Assembly (NCBI GenBank): GCA_016209145.1
Contig: JACQWT010000086.1
Span: forward strand, 1 to 42,672
Length of the DNA: 42,672 bases
Reading direction: 5' to 3'
From: Deltaproteobacteria bacterium
GTDB taxonomy: Bacteria > Myxococcota_A > Polyangia > Polyangiales > Polyangiaceae
Positions 1-9,300 of this stretch are shown here, in pieces. The position numbers and the translations under genes were made by a program. The notes below the pieces were generated by a model. The model was not told where the DNA came from. It ran no database searches and saw only the letters and a list, made by a program, of their open reading frames with translations. Positions within the stretch are counted from its first letter, which is position 1. Each line of letters starts with the position of its first letter.

Positions 1-1134
1 GCACACCTGTCCGCCCGCGCAAGCGTTGCCGCAGCTCCCGCAGTTGGCGGGGTCGTTTTGCGCGTCGACGCACTTGCTGCCGCACTTGGTGGTGCCGCCG
101 CCGCAGGAGAGCGCACACTGCCCGGCCGCGCATGCCTCGCCGGCTTTGCACGCAGCACCGCAGCTCCCGCAGTTCGTGGGGTCGCTCTGAACGTCGACGC
201 ACTTGTTGCCGCACTTGGTCGTGCCGCCGGCGCACGCGAGCGCGCACTTCTCGGCGGAGCACACTTCGCCCTGGGCGCAGGCCACGCCGCAGCCGCCGCA
301 GTTCTTGGGGTCGTTCTCCGTGTCGGCGCACTTGCTGCCGCACTTGCTCGTGCCCCCGCCGCATTCCAGGGCGCACTGGCCGGTGGAGCACACCTGGCCG
401 GCGCTGCACTGCACGCCGCAAGCGCCGCAGTTGGCCGGATCGAGGTTCGTGTCCACGCAAAGCCCACCGCACTTGGTCGTGCCGCCCACGCACTTCAAGC
501 CGCACGCGCCGGCGGAGCACACTTCGCCGGCGCCGCAGGTATTGTCGCAGGCGCCGCAGTTGGCGGGATCGATCTGGGTGTCAACGCACTTGCCGCTGCA
601 CTTGGTCGTGCCCCCGGCGCAGTCGAGCGCGCACTGGCCCTCGGTACAGACCTTGCCCGCCTCGCAGGGGTTGTTGCAGCTTCCGCAGTGCTTGGTGCTC
701 GTGGTCGTGTCGATGCACGAGGAGCCGCACTGGGTAGTCCCGCCGGCGCAGCTCACGGCGCAGGCGCCGGCGCTGCAGACCTCGCTCACGGCGCAGGCCT
801 GGCCGCAGCCGCCGCAGTTGGCCGGATCGGTCATCGTGTCGATGCAGCCGTCGCCGCACTTGACCGAACCGCCCGCGCACACGACGACGCACTGGCCTGC
901 CTGGCAGCTTTGGCCCGGGGCGCACGCAGCACCGCAACTCCCGCAGTTGGCGGGATCGACCTGGGTGGCCACGCACTTGCCGTTGCACTCCGTCAGCCCG
1001 CCGCACCCGGTCGTGCCGCTGCCGCCGCCGCCCGGCTGCACCGTGATGGGCTCCCCGCCCGAGCACGCGCTCGCCGCGACGGCCCACGCCACCAGGGCGG
1101 CCGCCCGCCATGCAAGATGAAGCTCGTTTCTCAT
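1..1134 (-). CDS. Cys-rich tandem-repeat lipoprotein, C-terminus runs off the left edge (partial)
   Basis: Minus-strand ATG at 1134; MRNELHLAWRAAALVAWAVAASACSGG... (lipobox ASAC), then about 8 repeats of ~43 aa such as 'TTKCGSKCVDAQNDPANCGSCGAACKAGEACAAGQCALSCGGG'. Open for 378 codons to base 1; absent from the ORF track because it has no stop in the window. Confidence 0.88.
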   Translation of the reverse strand, partial: MRNELHLAWRAAALVAWAVAASACSGGEPITVQPGGGGSGTTGCGGLTECNGKCVATQVDPANCGSCGAACAPGQSCQAGQCVVVCAGGSVKCGDGCIDTMTDPANCGGCGQACAVSEVCSAGACAVSCAGGTTQCGSSCIDTTTSTKHCGSCNNPCEAGKVCTEGQCALDCAGGTTKCSGKCVDTQIDPANCGACDNTCGAGEVCSAGACGLKCVGGTTKCGGLCVDTNLDPANCGACGVQCSAGQVCSTGQCALECGGGTSKCGSKCADTENDPKNCGGCGVACAQGEVCSAEKCALACAGGTTKCGNKCVDVQSDPTNCGSCGAACKAGEACAAGQCALSCGGGTTKCGSKCVDAQNDPANCGSCGNACAGGQVC

Positions 1135-1547
1135 GTTGCACCTCTGGCCGCTCGTTGCGGCCTCTCGCGTGTTGCGCGACCCGCATCCAGAACGGGCCCG
1201 GATCCAAAGATAGCAGCATCGGGCTGGCAGCGGGTGGCCAACGCGACGCGCTGGATCGCCGATCGGGTGCAAGCGTAGCAGAGGCAAACCGGTCATGGTC
1301 GGAGCTTGTGGTCGGCCGGTCGTGGTCGGAGGGTCGTGGTTCGATGGTCATCGTCGGCACCGGCCGTGGCGGGCCCGCGCTCCACGACCGGCGGAGGCTC
1401 GACGTGGCGGTCATGGAGAGCGCCGTCCGCCCGCGAAGCTACGGCGTCTTGCAGGCCCCGCCCCCCTCCGTGCCAACAAGGGTGAGACAGTCGCCCCCGC
1501 GAAGTTTACTGTAGCAACAACCGAGCAGGGCGAGACTGGCATGACCC

Positions 1548-1892
1548 ATGCATGACGTGATGAGCTTGGAGGCCGGGAGGCCGGAGACCGAGGTGAACGC
1601 GAAGCCGAGCCGGCGGAGGTACAGCGCCGAGTACAAGAGGCGGATGCTGCGCGAGGCCGCCGCGTGCAAGGAGTCGGGGGCGCTCGGCGCCCTGCTGCGG
1701 CGTGAGGGGCTGTACTCCTCGCACCTGAGCTGGTGGCTGCCGGGGCTGTCGCTGCCCGAGCTGTTGCGCGTGCTGGCGCTCCTGCGGCGGATCGTAGAGC
1801 GGCGGGAGGCAGCGCAGGCCGCTGCCGCCGCCTGGGGCTTGCTGCGCCGGGCGCAACCTGCGGAGCCCCCGCAGGCAGCATGCAGGGAGTAG
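1548..1892 (+). pseudogene. IS3-type transposase OrfA N-terminal remnant
   Basis: 'RRRYSAEYKRRMLREAAACKESGALGALLRREGLYSSHLSWW' resembles the IS3-family OrfA HTH; similarity is lost after SHLSWW and no OrfB follows. Confidence 0.6.
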
Positions 1893-1924
1893 CGGAGGCG
1901 CCCGGCCGTGCTACAATATCCGTC

Positions 1925-2581
1925 GTGAGCCTGGGAACCCACGCCACCGCGCTTGCCCCTGGGCTGCCCTCAAGGGTCGCGCGCCGCGTCTCCGCGCTCC
2001 GCAAGGAGGAGATCGCCGAACGCCTGCGCTATGCGTCGAAGTCCCCGAAGCTGATCGCCGAGTTGCACGACACCGCGAAGCGTGAGATCGATTCCGAGTC
2101 CACTCGCAGGACCAGCCTCGAGTCCAAGGCCGCGTCGCTTCTCACGGCTGTCGGCGTGTCGCTTACGGTCGTGCTCACGATCGGCGGGAAGATGCTGATC
2201 GACTACCAGGCGCACCTGGCTGCCATGAGCTCGACCATGCACTGGTTGCTCGGCTGGTGCGGAACCCTATCGGTGGTCCTGCTGTTGGCTGCTGCCTTCT
2301 TGACCGTCGTGACCCTTCGCGTGACCGACAGCTACCGGCGACCGGCCGAGGACGCGATTTTCAACGAGCAGGAGCTGCGGGAGGCCTGGGATCTACAGGA
2401 GGACGAGCGCGGCGTAGCGGGGTACCAGCGCTTCATCGTGCCCCATCTCTGGATGATCGCGCAGGCGAACTCCGCGGCCAACACGGCGAAGGCCAACTGG
2501 CTTCAGAATGCCCAAAGGTGCTACCTCGGCTTCCTCTGCACCTTGTTGGTAGCCTTCGCTGTCTTGGTGGTCGGCCTGTGA
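1925..2581 (+). CDS. Small two-TM-helix membrane protein of unknown function
   Basis: GTG start in frame with ORF 1733-2581; 'STRRTSLESKAASLLTAVGVSLTVVLTIGG' and 'LLGWCGTLSVVLLLAAAFLTVVTLRV' hydrophobic segments plus a C-terminal hydrophobic stretch. Confidence 0.6.
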   Translation: MSLGTHATALAPGLPSRVARRVSALRKEEIAERLRYASKSPKLIAELHDTAKREIDSESTRRTSLESKAASLLTAVGVSLTVVLTIGGKMLIDYQAHLAAMSSTMHWLLGWCGTLSVVLLLAAAFLTVVTLRVTDSYRRPAEDAIFNEQELREAWDLQEDERGVAGYQRFIVPHLWMIAQANSAANTAKANWLQNAQRCYLGFLCTLLVAFAVLVVGL

Positions 2582-2769
2582 GCGGCGTTGGCGGTGAGTC
2601 CAGCGGGAAGCCGGGCGAGGAGAAGTCTTTGCCGCCGCCGCCGGATCCGGCACCTCCTCCGCCCCCTCCGGCCAAGCCGCCGCCTCCGCCTCCGCCTCCG
2701 CCTGACCCCAAGATCCCGCCAGACCCGGAGCCGGTGAAGCTCAGCTCCCCGCGGTTGAGGAGGGGATGA
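2578..2769 (+). CDS. Very short proline-rich protein, GTGA overlap with upstream gene
   Basis: GTG at 2578 overlaps the TGA of the upstream CDS; VSGVGGESSGKPGEEKSLPPPPDPAPPPPPPAKPPPPPPPPPDPKIPPDPEPVKLSSPRLRRG*. Confidence 0.35.
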   Translation: MSGVGGESSGKPGEEKSLPPPPDPAPPPPPPAKPPPPPPPPPDPKIPPDPEPVKLSSPRLRRG

Positions 2770-3051
2770 GGGCGAAGCAGGCTTGCATCGACGAGAACCC
2801 GCTGCGGTGCGCGCTGCCCGCACGCTCGCCGACCGCGGGCTGCTCGTGCTGCTCGGGGCGACGCGCGGCCGGTGGATGTACTTGACCTGACCGGCTACGG
2901 CGCCCAGCGCTTCGCCCACCAAGCCCACAGCGACCAGACCCCCGCGAGCGCGACGACTTCGGCGACGATGGTGGCCGTGGTGAGGTTCACGAGACACGCC
3001 GTAACATAGTGCGGTGTTGGCACAAAGCGGTGCCGGCTAGCAGTCTTGGGC

Positions 3052-3288
3052 ATGGCGCGCATGCCCGCTGTCGGCCCTGTTCTCCGGGAGGTTGGGCGCC
3101 GAGTCCGGCTCGCGCGGGAGGCCGCCGGGTTGACGCAAGAGGCCGCCGCAGCCGCGGCGGGGATCGACTACAAGCGCTGGCAGCGGATCGAGCAGGGCGC
3201 GGTCAACCCGACCGTGCGCACGCTGGTGCGCGTCGCCGCTGCGCTCGGCACGAACCTCTGGGCGCTGTTGGCGCCGGGCGCACCCTGA
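3052..3288 (+). CDS. XRE-family HTH regulator
   Basis: 'LREVGRRVRLAREAAGLTQEAAAAAAGIDYKRWQRIEQGAVNPTVRTLVRVAAALGTNLWALL' is a canonical XRE HTH. Confidence 0.8.
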   Translation: MARMPAVGPVLREVGRRVRLAREAAGLTQEAAAAAAGIDYKRWQRIEQGAVNPTVRTLVRVAAALGTNLWALLAPGAP

Positions 3289-3560
3289 CCGCCGCCCCGC
3301 TCGGACGACGCTGCGCCGCCCGGCTGCAAGCTCGTGCGCAGCGACGGTGCGTGCTAGGCGAGGCGGGCGGCGCGAAGATCCACGCGGGCCGCTCACTCAA
3401 CCGGCAGCGACTTCGCCCACTGGACCAAGAACGGCAGGAGCCGCTCGAACCGCGGTGGATGCGGGCTCAGCAGTTCGTAGAGGATGTTGGTCGCGAGGTA
3501 GTCGCTGGGCACGGGCTGCACGAGTGCCTGGAGGATCTCGACCGTCCGGATCGAGGCGCG

Positions 3561-4218
3561 ATGAAGGCGCGAACGTACCTCCATCCCGCGGACGTGCTCG
3601 CGCTGGCGAGCTGCGAGGCCATCCCGCTGCGTGATCGCCGCGCCGTCGTGGTGGCCACGTACACCGGACTCCGCGCCGCCGAGCTCCCCGCTCTGTCGTG
3701 GGACGATCTTGATCTCGCGACGGGCGCGCTGTCCGTGCACCACGCGATCGATCTTTCCGGTCGCGAGACGACCACGAAGACCGAGCGCACGCGGCGCTTT
3801 GGTGTCGATCCGACCTTGCTGCCGATGCTGCGCGCGATGCATGCCGAGGCCTGCGGACAAGGCCGCGTGGTGAAGTTGGCCAGCGATCACAACTACGCCA
3901 GTGCGCTCCGAGACATGCTCCGCGCGGCCGGCGTCAAGCGCGCCGAGTTGCTCGCGAACCGGGCCACGCGGAAGCCGATTACGTGGCACGATCTGCGCGC
4001 CACGGCGGGGACGTGGTGGGCGATCCGCGGTGACTCGGCGCCGCAGATCCAAGACCGACTCGGACACGCGAACTACAGCATGACGGAGCGCTACGTGCGC
4101 GAGGCCGCTATCGTACGCGCGGGCTTCGGCGAGACGTTCCCGAAGCTGCCGGCATGCTTGCTCAGGGGGCGCGAATCGTCCCGGGAATCGTCCCGGAATC
4201 CGCCAACGGCGCGGAATC
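3561..4218 (+). pseudogene. Tyrosine recombinase/integrase catalytic domain, N-terminus missing, abuts selC
   Basis: 'ATYTGLRAAELPALSWDDLDL', 'TWHDLRATAGTW', 'LGHANYSMTERYV' supply the R...HxLR...H...Y catalytic residues; no core-binding domain upstream; the frame runs on without a stop through tRNA-Sec. Confidence 0.7.
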
Positions 4219-4316
4219 TGGCGGAAGCGCACAGGAATCGAACCTGCCCGGGACAGCGGAGCTGCCCCACACCGATTTTGAAGACCGGGGGCGGCACCAG
4301 CCAGCCGCGCGCCTCC
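4219..4316 (-). tRNA. selC: tRNA-Sec (anticodon TCA), 3' CCA encoded
   Basis: Minus strand: GGAGGCGCGCGGCTGGCTGGTGCCGCCCCCGGTCTTCAAAATCGGTGTGGGGCAGCTCCGCTGTCCCGGGCAGGTTCGATTCCTGTGCGCTTCCGCCA; 8-bp acceptor stem, long variable arm, TCA anticodon, GGTTCGATTCC T-arm as in E. coli selC. Confidence 0.95.
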
Positions 4317-4365
4317 AGCACCACTCCTACTCGCGTCGGCGCGCCGCTGCCACTACGGTGGCGGC

Positions 4366-6303
4366 GTGCGTCACGTCGTCATCGGCACTGCCGGCCACGT
4401 CGATCACGGCAAGACGGCCCTGGTCTACGCGTTGACCGGCGTCGAGACCGATCGGCTGCCCGAGGAGCAGCGCCGTGGCATCACCATCGAGCTCGGCTTC
4501 GCGCCCTGGCGCCTGGCGGACGACCTCTGCGCCAGCGTGGTCGACGTGCCCGGGCACCGGCGGCTCGTGCACACGATGATTGCCGGGGCATATGGCGTAG
4601 ATCTCGTGCTCCTGGTCGTCGCCGCCGACGAGGGCGTGATGCCGCAGACGCGCGAGCACGTCGCGGCCTGCGAGCTGCTCGGCGTGCGTCGGGCGGTGGT
4701 CGCCGTGACCAAGATCGACCGTGCCGACGAGGAGCTCTGCGCTCTCGCCGGTGAGGAAGCCCTGGAGCTCCTGGCGGCCCACGGCCTCGATGCCGAGCTC
4801 GTACGCTGCTCGGCACGCACCGGCGAGGGCGTGCCGGCCGTGGGCGAGGCGGTGCGTCGCGCGGTCACGGGCATTCGGGCGCGCGACGCGAGCGCCCCGG
4901 CGCGGCTTGGCGTCGACCGGGTCTTCACGGTGCACGGCACGGGCACCGTGGTCACGGGTACGCTCGTGGCGGGCCGGCTCGGCGTGGGCGACGGGCTGCG
5001 GGTGCTCGGCCCGGAGCGCGAGCTTGCGTCGAGCGTGCGCGGGCTGCACGTCCACGGCGAGCCCTGCCAGGAGGCGGCGGCGCCCACGCGGCTGGCGATC
5101 AACTTGGGGGGCGTAGCGCTGGCGCAGATCGAGCGGGGCGACGTGGTCACCACCTGTCCGGACGTGCGCGCGACGCGGCTCTGCGACGTCTGGCTGCACG
5201 ATCTCGGGCGCCGCGGCGCCCCGTCCACCCAACGCCCCATCCGGCGCGGTGCGCAGGCTTCGCTCTTCGTCGGCACGGCGCGCGCCACGGCCCGGATCCT
5301 GCCGGCCCACGAGCCCGAGCTCGCGTCCGGACTCGCGCGGCTGCGCTTGAGCCGGCCGCTGGTGGCCTTCGGCGCCGACCGTTTCGTGCTGCGCGGCGCG
5401 GATCGCGACGGCCCGGCCGGCGCCGTGCTGGGCGGCGGCGTCGTGCTCGACGCCCACCCGCCGCCGCGCTCGCGCGTGGGCAAGCGGCAGTCCCTGCTCA
5501 CGGCCTTGTGGCGCGGCGAGCCGCGCGAGGTGGCGCGCGGTCTGGCTGCCGAGCTCAGCCCACGGCCGATCGAGCGCGCCGCGCTCGGAGCGCGCCTGTC
5601 CGTTCCACGCGCGCAACTCGACAGCGCGGCGGCGGAGCTAGCGCGGGCGGGAGAGCTCGTCGCGCTTCCAAACGTCGGCTGGGTCAGCCGCGCCGGCCTG
5701 GAGGAGATCGAGCGGCGGGCCGGTGCGCTCGTGGCCGAGCATCACCGTGCCGAGCCCCTGGAGCCGGGCCTGCCCCGGCAGACGCTGCGCGAGCGGCTTG
5801 CCGCCGCGGCCGGCGCGCTCGTGGCCGAGTTGGCCATCGCCCGGCTCACCGCCGCCCGGCCGGGCGGTGGCGCGCCGCCGCTCTGCGTCGCGGGCAGCGC
5901 CGTGCGCCTGGCCTCCTTCGCCGGGGCGGCGCAGGACGCGGCGGCGGCGGGGGCCCTGCGGGCCGCGACCGATCTCTTGGGCCAGGCCGCGTTGCAGGGC
6001 GCGAGCGAGCACGCGGTCCAGCAGGCGGCGGGCCTCGACGCCAAGCGCGTCCGTACGCTGCTCGCGCTCATGGTGCGCGATGGTGGAGCGGTGCACGCGG
6101 GCGATCTGTGGTTCGCCGCCGAAGCCGTGCGCGTGCTCGAACGCCAGGTGACTCAACATCTGCAGGCCCAAGGCCGGCTCACCATCCAGCAGCTCAAGGC
6201 CATGACCGGCCTGGGCCGCAAGCAGACGATCCCGCTGCTCGAGCACCTGGATCGCGCGGGCGTGACCAGGCGCGTGGGCGACGACCGGGTGCCGGGGCGC
6301 TAG
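4366..6303 (+). CDS. selB: Selenocysteine-specific translation elongation factor SelB
   Basis: 'VIGTAGHVDHGKTALVYALTGVETDRLPEEQRRGITIELGFA', 'VDVPGHRRLVHTMIAGAYGVD', 'VTKID'; C-terminal winged-helix repeats; divergent from selC. Confidence 0.95.
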   Translation: MRHVVIGTAGHVDHGKTALVYALTGVETDRLPEEQRRGITIELGFAPWRLADDLCASVVDVPGHRRLVHTMIAGAYGVDLVLLVVAADEGVMPQTREHVAACELLGVRRAVVAVTKIDRADEELCALAGEEALELLAAHGLDAELVRCSARTGEGVPAVGEAVRRAVTGIRARDASAPARLGVDRVFTVHGTGTVVTGTLVAGRLGVGDGLRVLGPERELASSVRGLHVHGEPCQEAAAPTRLAINLGGVALAQIERGDVVTTCPDVRATRLCDVWLHDLGRRGAPSTQRPIRRGAQASLFVGTARATARILPAHEPELASGLARLRLSRPLVAFGADRFVLRGADRDGPAGAVLGGGVVLDAHPPPRSRVGKRQSLLTALWRGEPREVARGLAAELSPRPIERAALGARLSVPRAQLDSAAAELARAGELVALPNVGWVSRAGLEEIERRAGALVAEHHRAEPLEPGLPRQTLRERLAAAAGALVAELAIARLTAARPGGGAPPLCVAGSAVRLASFAGAAQDAAAAGALRAATDLLGQAALQGASEHAVQQAAGLDAKRVRTLLALMVRDGGAVHAGDLWFAAEAVRVLERQVTQHLQAQGRLTIQQLKAMTGLGRKQTIPLLEHLDRAGVTRRVGDDRVPGR

Positions 6304-9300
6304 GGGCCTCCCGCCGCGGCGACGACAAAGTCGCCGAAGAGCTGGCGGCGAGCGACCCAGGGCGTCTGTTTGCCGTTCGAGGCGGTCCGGACGCGCTCGG
6401 TGACGTAGTCCACGAGCTCGCCCACCTCCAGCGCTCCGCTGCGGTCGCGATCCGGCGCCTGGCCGCCGAGCGCCTCGAGCAGGGCCGCGGTGAACAGCCC
6501 GTGCCCTCCGGCGCCGAGCGGCGCCGCCGCCACCGGCTGCCCCTCCCAGGCAAGCTCCAGGCCGCGCGCCGTGCGCACGGCGCCTCCCGGGTGGGCCGCG
6601 GGTACCTCGAAGCTGAACTGTGCGCCGCGCGCCGCGGCGAGCACGAGCACGCCGGTGCGCTCGCCCGCGGCCAGGGCCCGGGCGAGCTCCTCGTTGGGCG
6701 CGACGATGTCCGTGGAAAGGTGGCCGGAGTGGCAGGCGTCGAGCAGCAAGAGCACGCGGCCGCGCACGCGGCCCAGGGCCTGCTCGATGCGGTCCCAGCC
6801 CACCCCGCCCTGCCGCGCGCCCTCGCGGCCGGGCGCGGCCGTGCTGGTGAGGTAGACCATCTTGCCGTCGCCGAGCCGGACGCCGTGCCCGGCCAGGAAC
6901 ACGAGCGCGAGGTCGTCCGGCCGCATGGCTGCCAGGGCGGCCAGGGAGGCAACGACGCTCTCCGGGGTCACCTGCTCGTCGACCAGCGTGGTGGCGTGCA
7001 GGCCGGCGAAAGGCCGGCCCGAGCCTGCCTGCGCCGCCATGGCGGTGGCGACGGCGCGCGCGTCGTCATCGGCGAAGTCGAGCTGCAGCTCCGGCGCGAG
7101 CCCCGGGTAGCGGCTCACCCCCAACGCAACGACCCACAAGTCCGGGCGCTCGGCCCGCGGCGCGCGGCAGTCGATGTCCGCGCTCCGGCCGTGGCTTGCC
7201 AGCCCCTCGGCGTCGTAGGCGATGGCCGTCACGCGGTTGCGGCCGGCGTGCAGGGGCACCTGGAGCGCCACCTGCGCTGCGCTCTGGCAGACGAGCTGCT
7301 CGCCGGCCGGCCGGCCGTCGACGAAGACGCGCACGCGCTCGACGCGTTGGGGCGAGGCCACCCGGGCACGCACGCTGATGGTGCGGGCGCTCGTGGTTGC
7401 CGGGGCGGAGCCGGCCGCGAGCTCGATGGTGGGCGGCCGGGCCAGCCGCCCGGCCGGCAGCGCGACGCCCGCCAGACGCTGCGCGACCAACTCCGGCCGG
7501 TCGAAGCGCGCCGCGAACTGCTCGAACGAAAACCCTTCGAGCGGATCGTCGAAGGTCCAGGCCACGCTGCGCGCCCCGTCCAGGCTGGACGCGAACTCGC
7601 CTTCGGGGGTGGCCGTCACGTAGTCGCCCTCCCCGGTGGCGGCGAGCACGGCGATGGGACGGCCTGCCGCCGCCGAGACGACGGTCAGTGCGCCACTCTC
7701 GCCGCCGAAGGCGAAGGTGCGCCCGGCGCCGTCCGCGGCCACGGCCCGCGCCACCGAGTCGGGCGTGGCGACCGGAGCGCGCAGCTCGAGCGACGGCCAG
7801 GCGAGCAGCGCCGGCCTCTTGCCCCCGAGCGCCACGAGATCGCCGTGCGCCACCACCGGGCCGGCGCTCGGCGCCTCGATCGTGCGCAGGGTTGCTCCGC
7901 TGCGGGCGTCGAGCACGATCAATGTGGGCCGGGGACGCACCGGCCCGCTCACGCCCGGCGGGAACTGGTCGCTCGAGAGCAGGATCTGCCGGCCGTCGGC
8001 CGAGAATGCCAGCCAGCGCTCCCGCGGCGCCGCGATCTCGATCTGCCTCCTCCAGCGCACCGCGCCGTTCTTCGTGCTGGCAAGCTCCACCTGCACCTCG
8101 CCGAAGACGCGTCCCTGCGGGGCCACGGTGCGGCTGCCCGCCACGAAGCCCACGGTCCGCAGCTCGTCCCGGGCGGCGACCGCCAGCCAGGCACCGTCGG
8201 GCGAAAGAGCAGCCGTAGCGTCGCGGTAGAGCGCCGCATCGGCCTTTGCTGCCGCGCTCGGAGCGCGCGCCGGTTGGGGAGCGATCTTTGCCCCGCCCAG
8301 GCTTCCCACGCTGGTGCCGGCCGGCCGGCCGAAGTCGGCGAACCGGTTGCTACCGGCCGGCCGCGGTCCGGGCGGCGCCGCGAGATCCCAGCGCATGATC
8401 TCACCCCGGGCATCGAGGCTCACGAGGGCGCGGGTGCCCGGGACGAAGCCGACGAACGCCACCGGGCTGCTCGCGTGCGCGTTCCACTGGCGATCGAGGG
8501 CGCCCGTGGCGGAAGAACGCACGCGTACGTACCAGGACCCGACGGTCTCGGCGACGAGCCCGCCCGAGTCGTCGTAGGAGAGCACCATGCGGCCGTGCCA
8601 CTCTTCGCCGCCGCCCGCGCCCTCCAGCGCCCCGGAGCGCAAGCTCCAGCGCTGGAGCCGCCCGTTGAACGAGCCGGCCGCAAGCTGGGTTGCGTCGGGG
8701 CGCATCGCCAGCGCCCAGGTCGCGTTGGTGCGCCCTTGCAGCGAGCGCAAGAGGCCGAGCGTCGCCCCGTCGCGCACTTGCAGGACGCGCTCGTCGGTTT
8801 CGGAGATGCCGAGCACCAAGGTGCTGGCGTCGGCGCTCGCCGCGATCCGATCGACCTTGAGATCGACGGGGAGCGGTAGCGCCGCGGGCGCTCCTGAGCC
8901 CATGTCCCAGGCCGCCAGGCGGCGCGTCATGTCGGCGGCGAGCAGGCGCGAGCCCAGCACGGACGAGCTCAGGAACGTGCCCGGGATGGTCCGCTCCGGC
9001 GCTCCGGGCGCGACGCCGACCAGGTGCAGCGCGCGCGCCGTGGACGCCGCGAGCGTGTCGTGGGCGAACACGAGCCGCGTGACCAGATCGGCCGGTCCCG
9101 CGAACCACGCCTGCGGCCAGCGCCGGATGACTCGCCACGCCTCGAGGTCGACCAGCGCCAGCTCCCCTTCGAGCGCCACCGCCAAGCGCCGGCCGGGCGG
9201 ATCGAGCGCGAGGGCCCGGACCACGCAGCGTTGCATCATGCAGGGCACGCTCGCCCGGGGGAAGTCGAGCTCACGCACTAGCGCGCCGCTCGAGGCATCG

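Noticed and set aside
1-1134. 129-bp periodicity as a CRISPR-like array
   Set aside because: Periodicity is codon-framed and encodes Cys-rich repeats; no constant repeat/variable spacer structure.
58-1278. 406-aa plus-strand ORF
   Set aside because: Antisense artefact of the Cys-repeat lipoprotein gene.
1275-1370. GGTCGTGGTCGGAG-type degenerate short repeats
   Set aside because: Low-complexity intergenic sequence with irregular spacing; not a CRISPR and no clear function.
5508-8879. 1123-aa plus-strand ORF
   Set aside because: Overlaps selB in the wrong frame and is antisense to the WD40-caspase gene; low-complexity translation.
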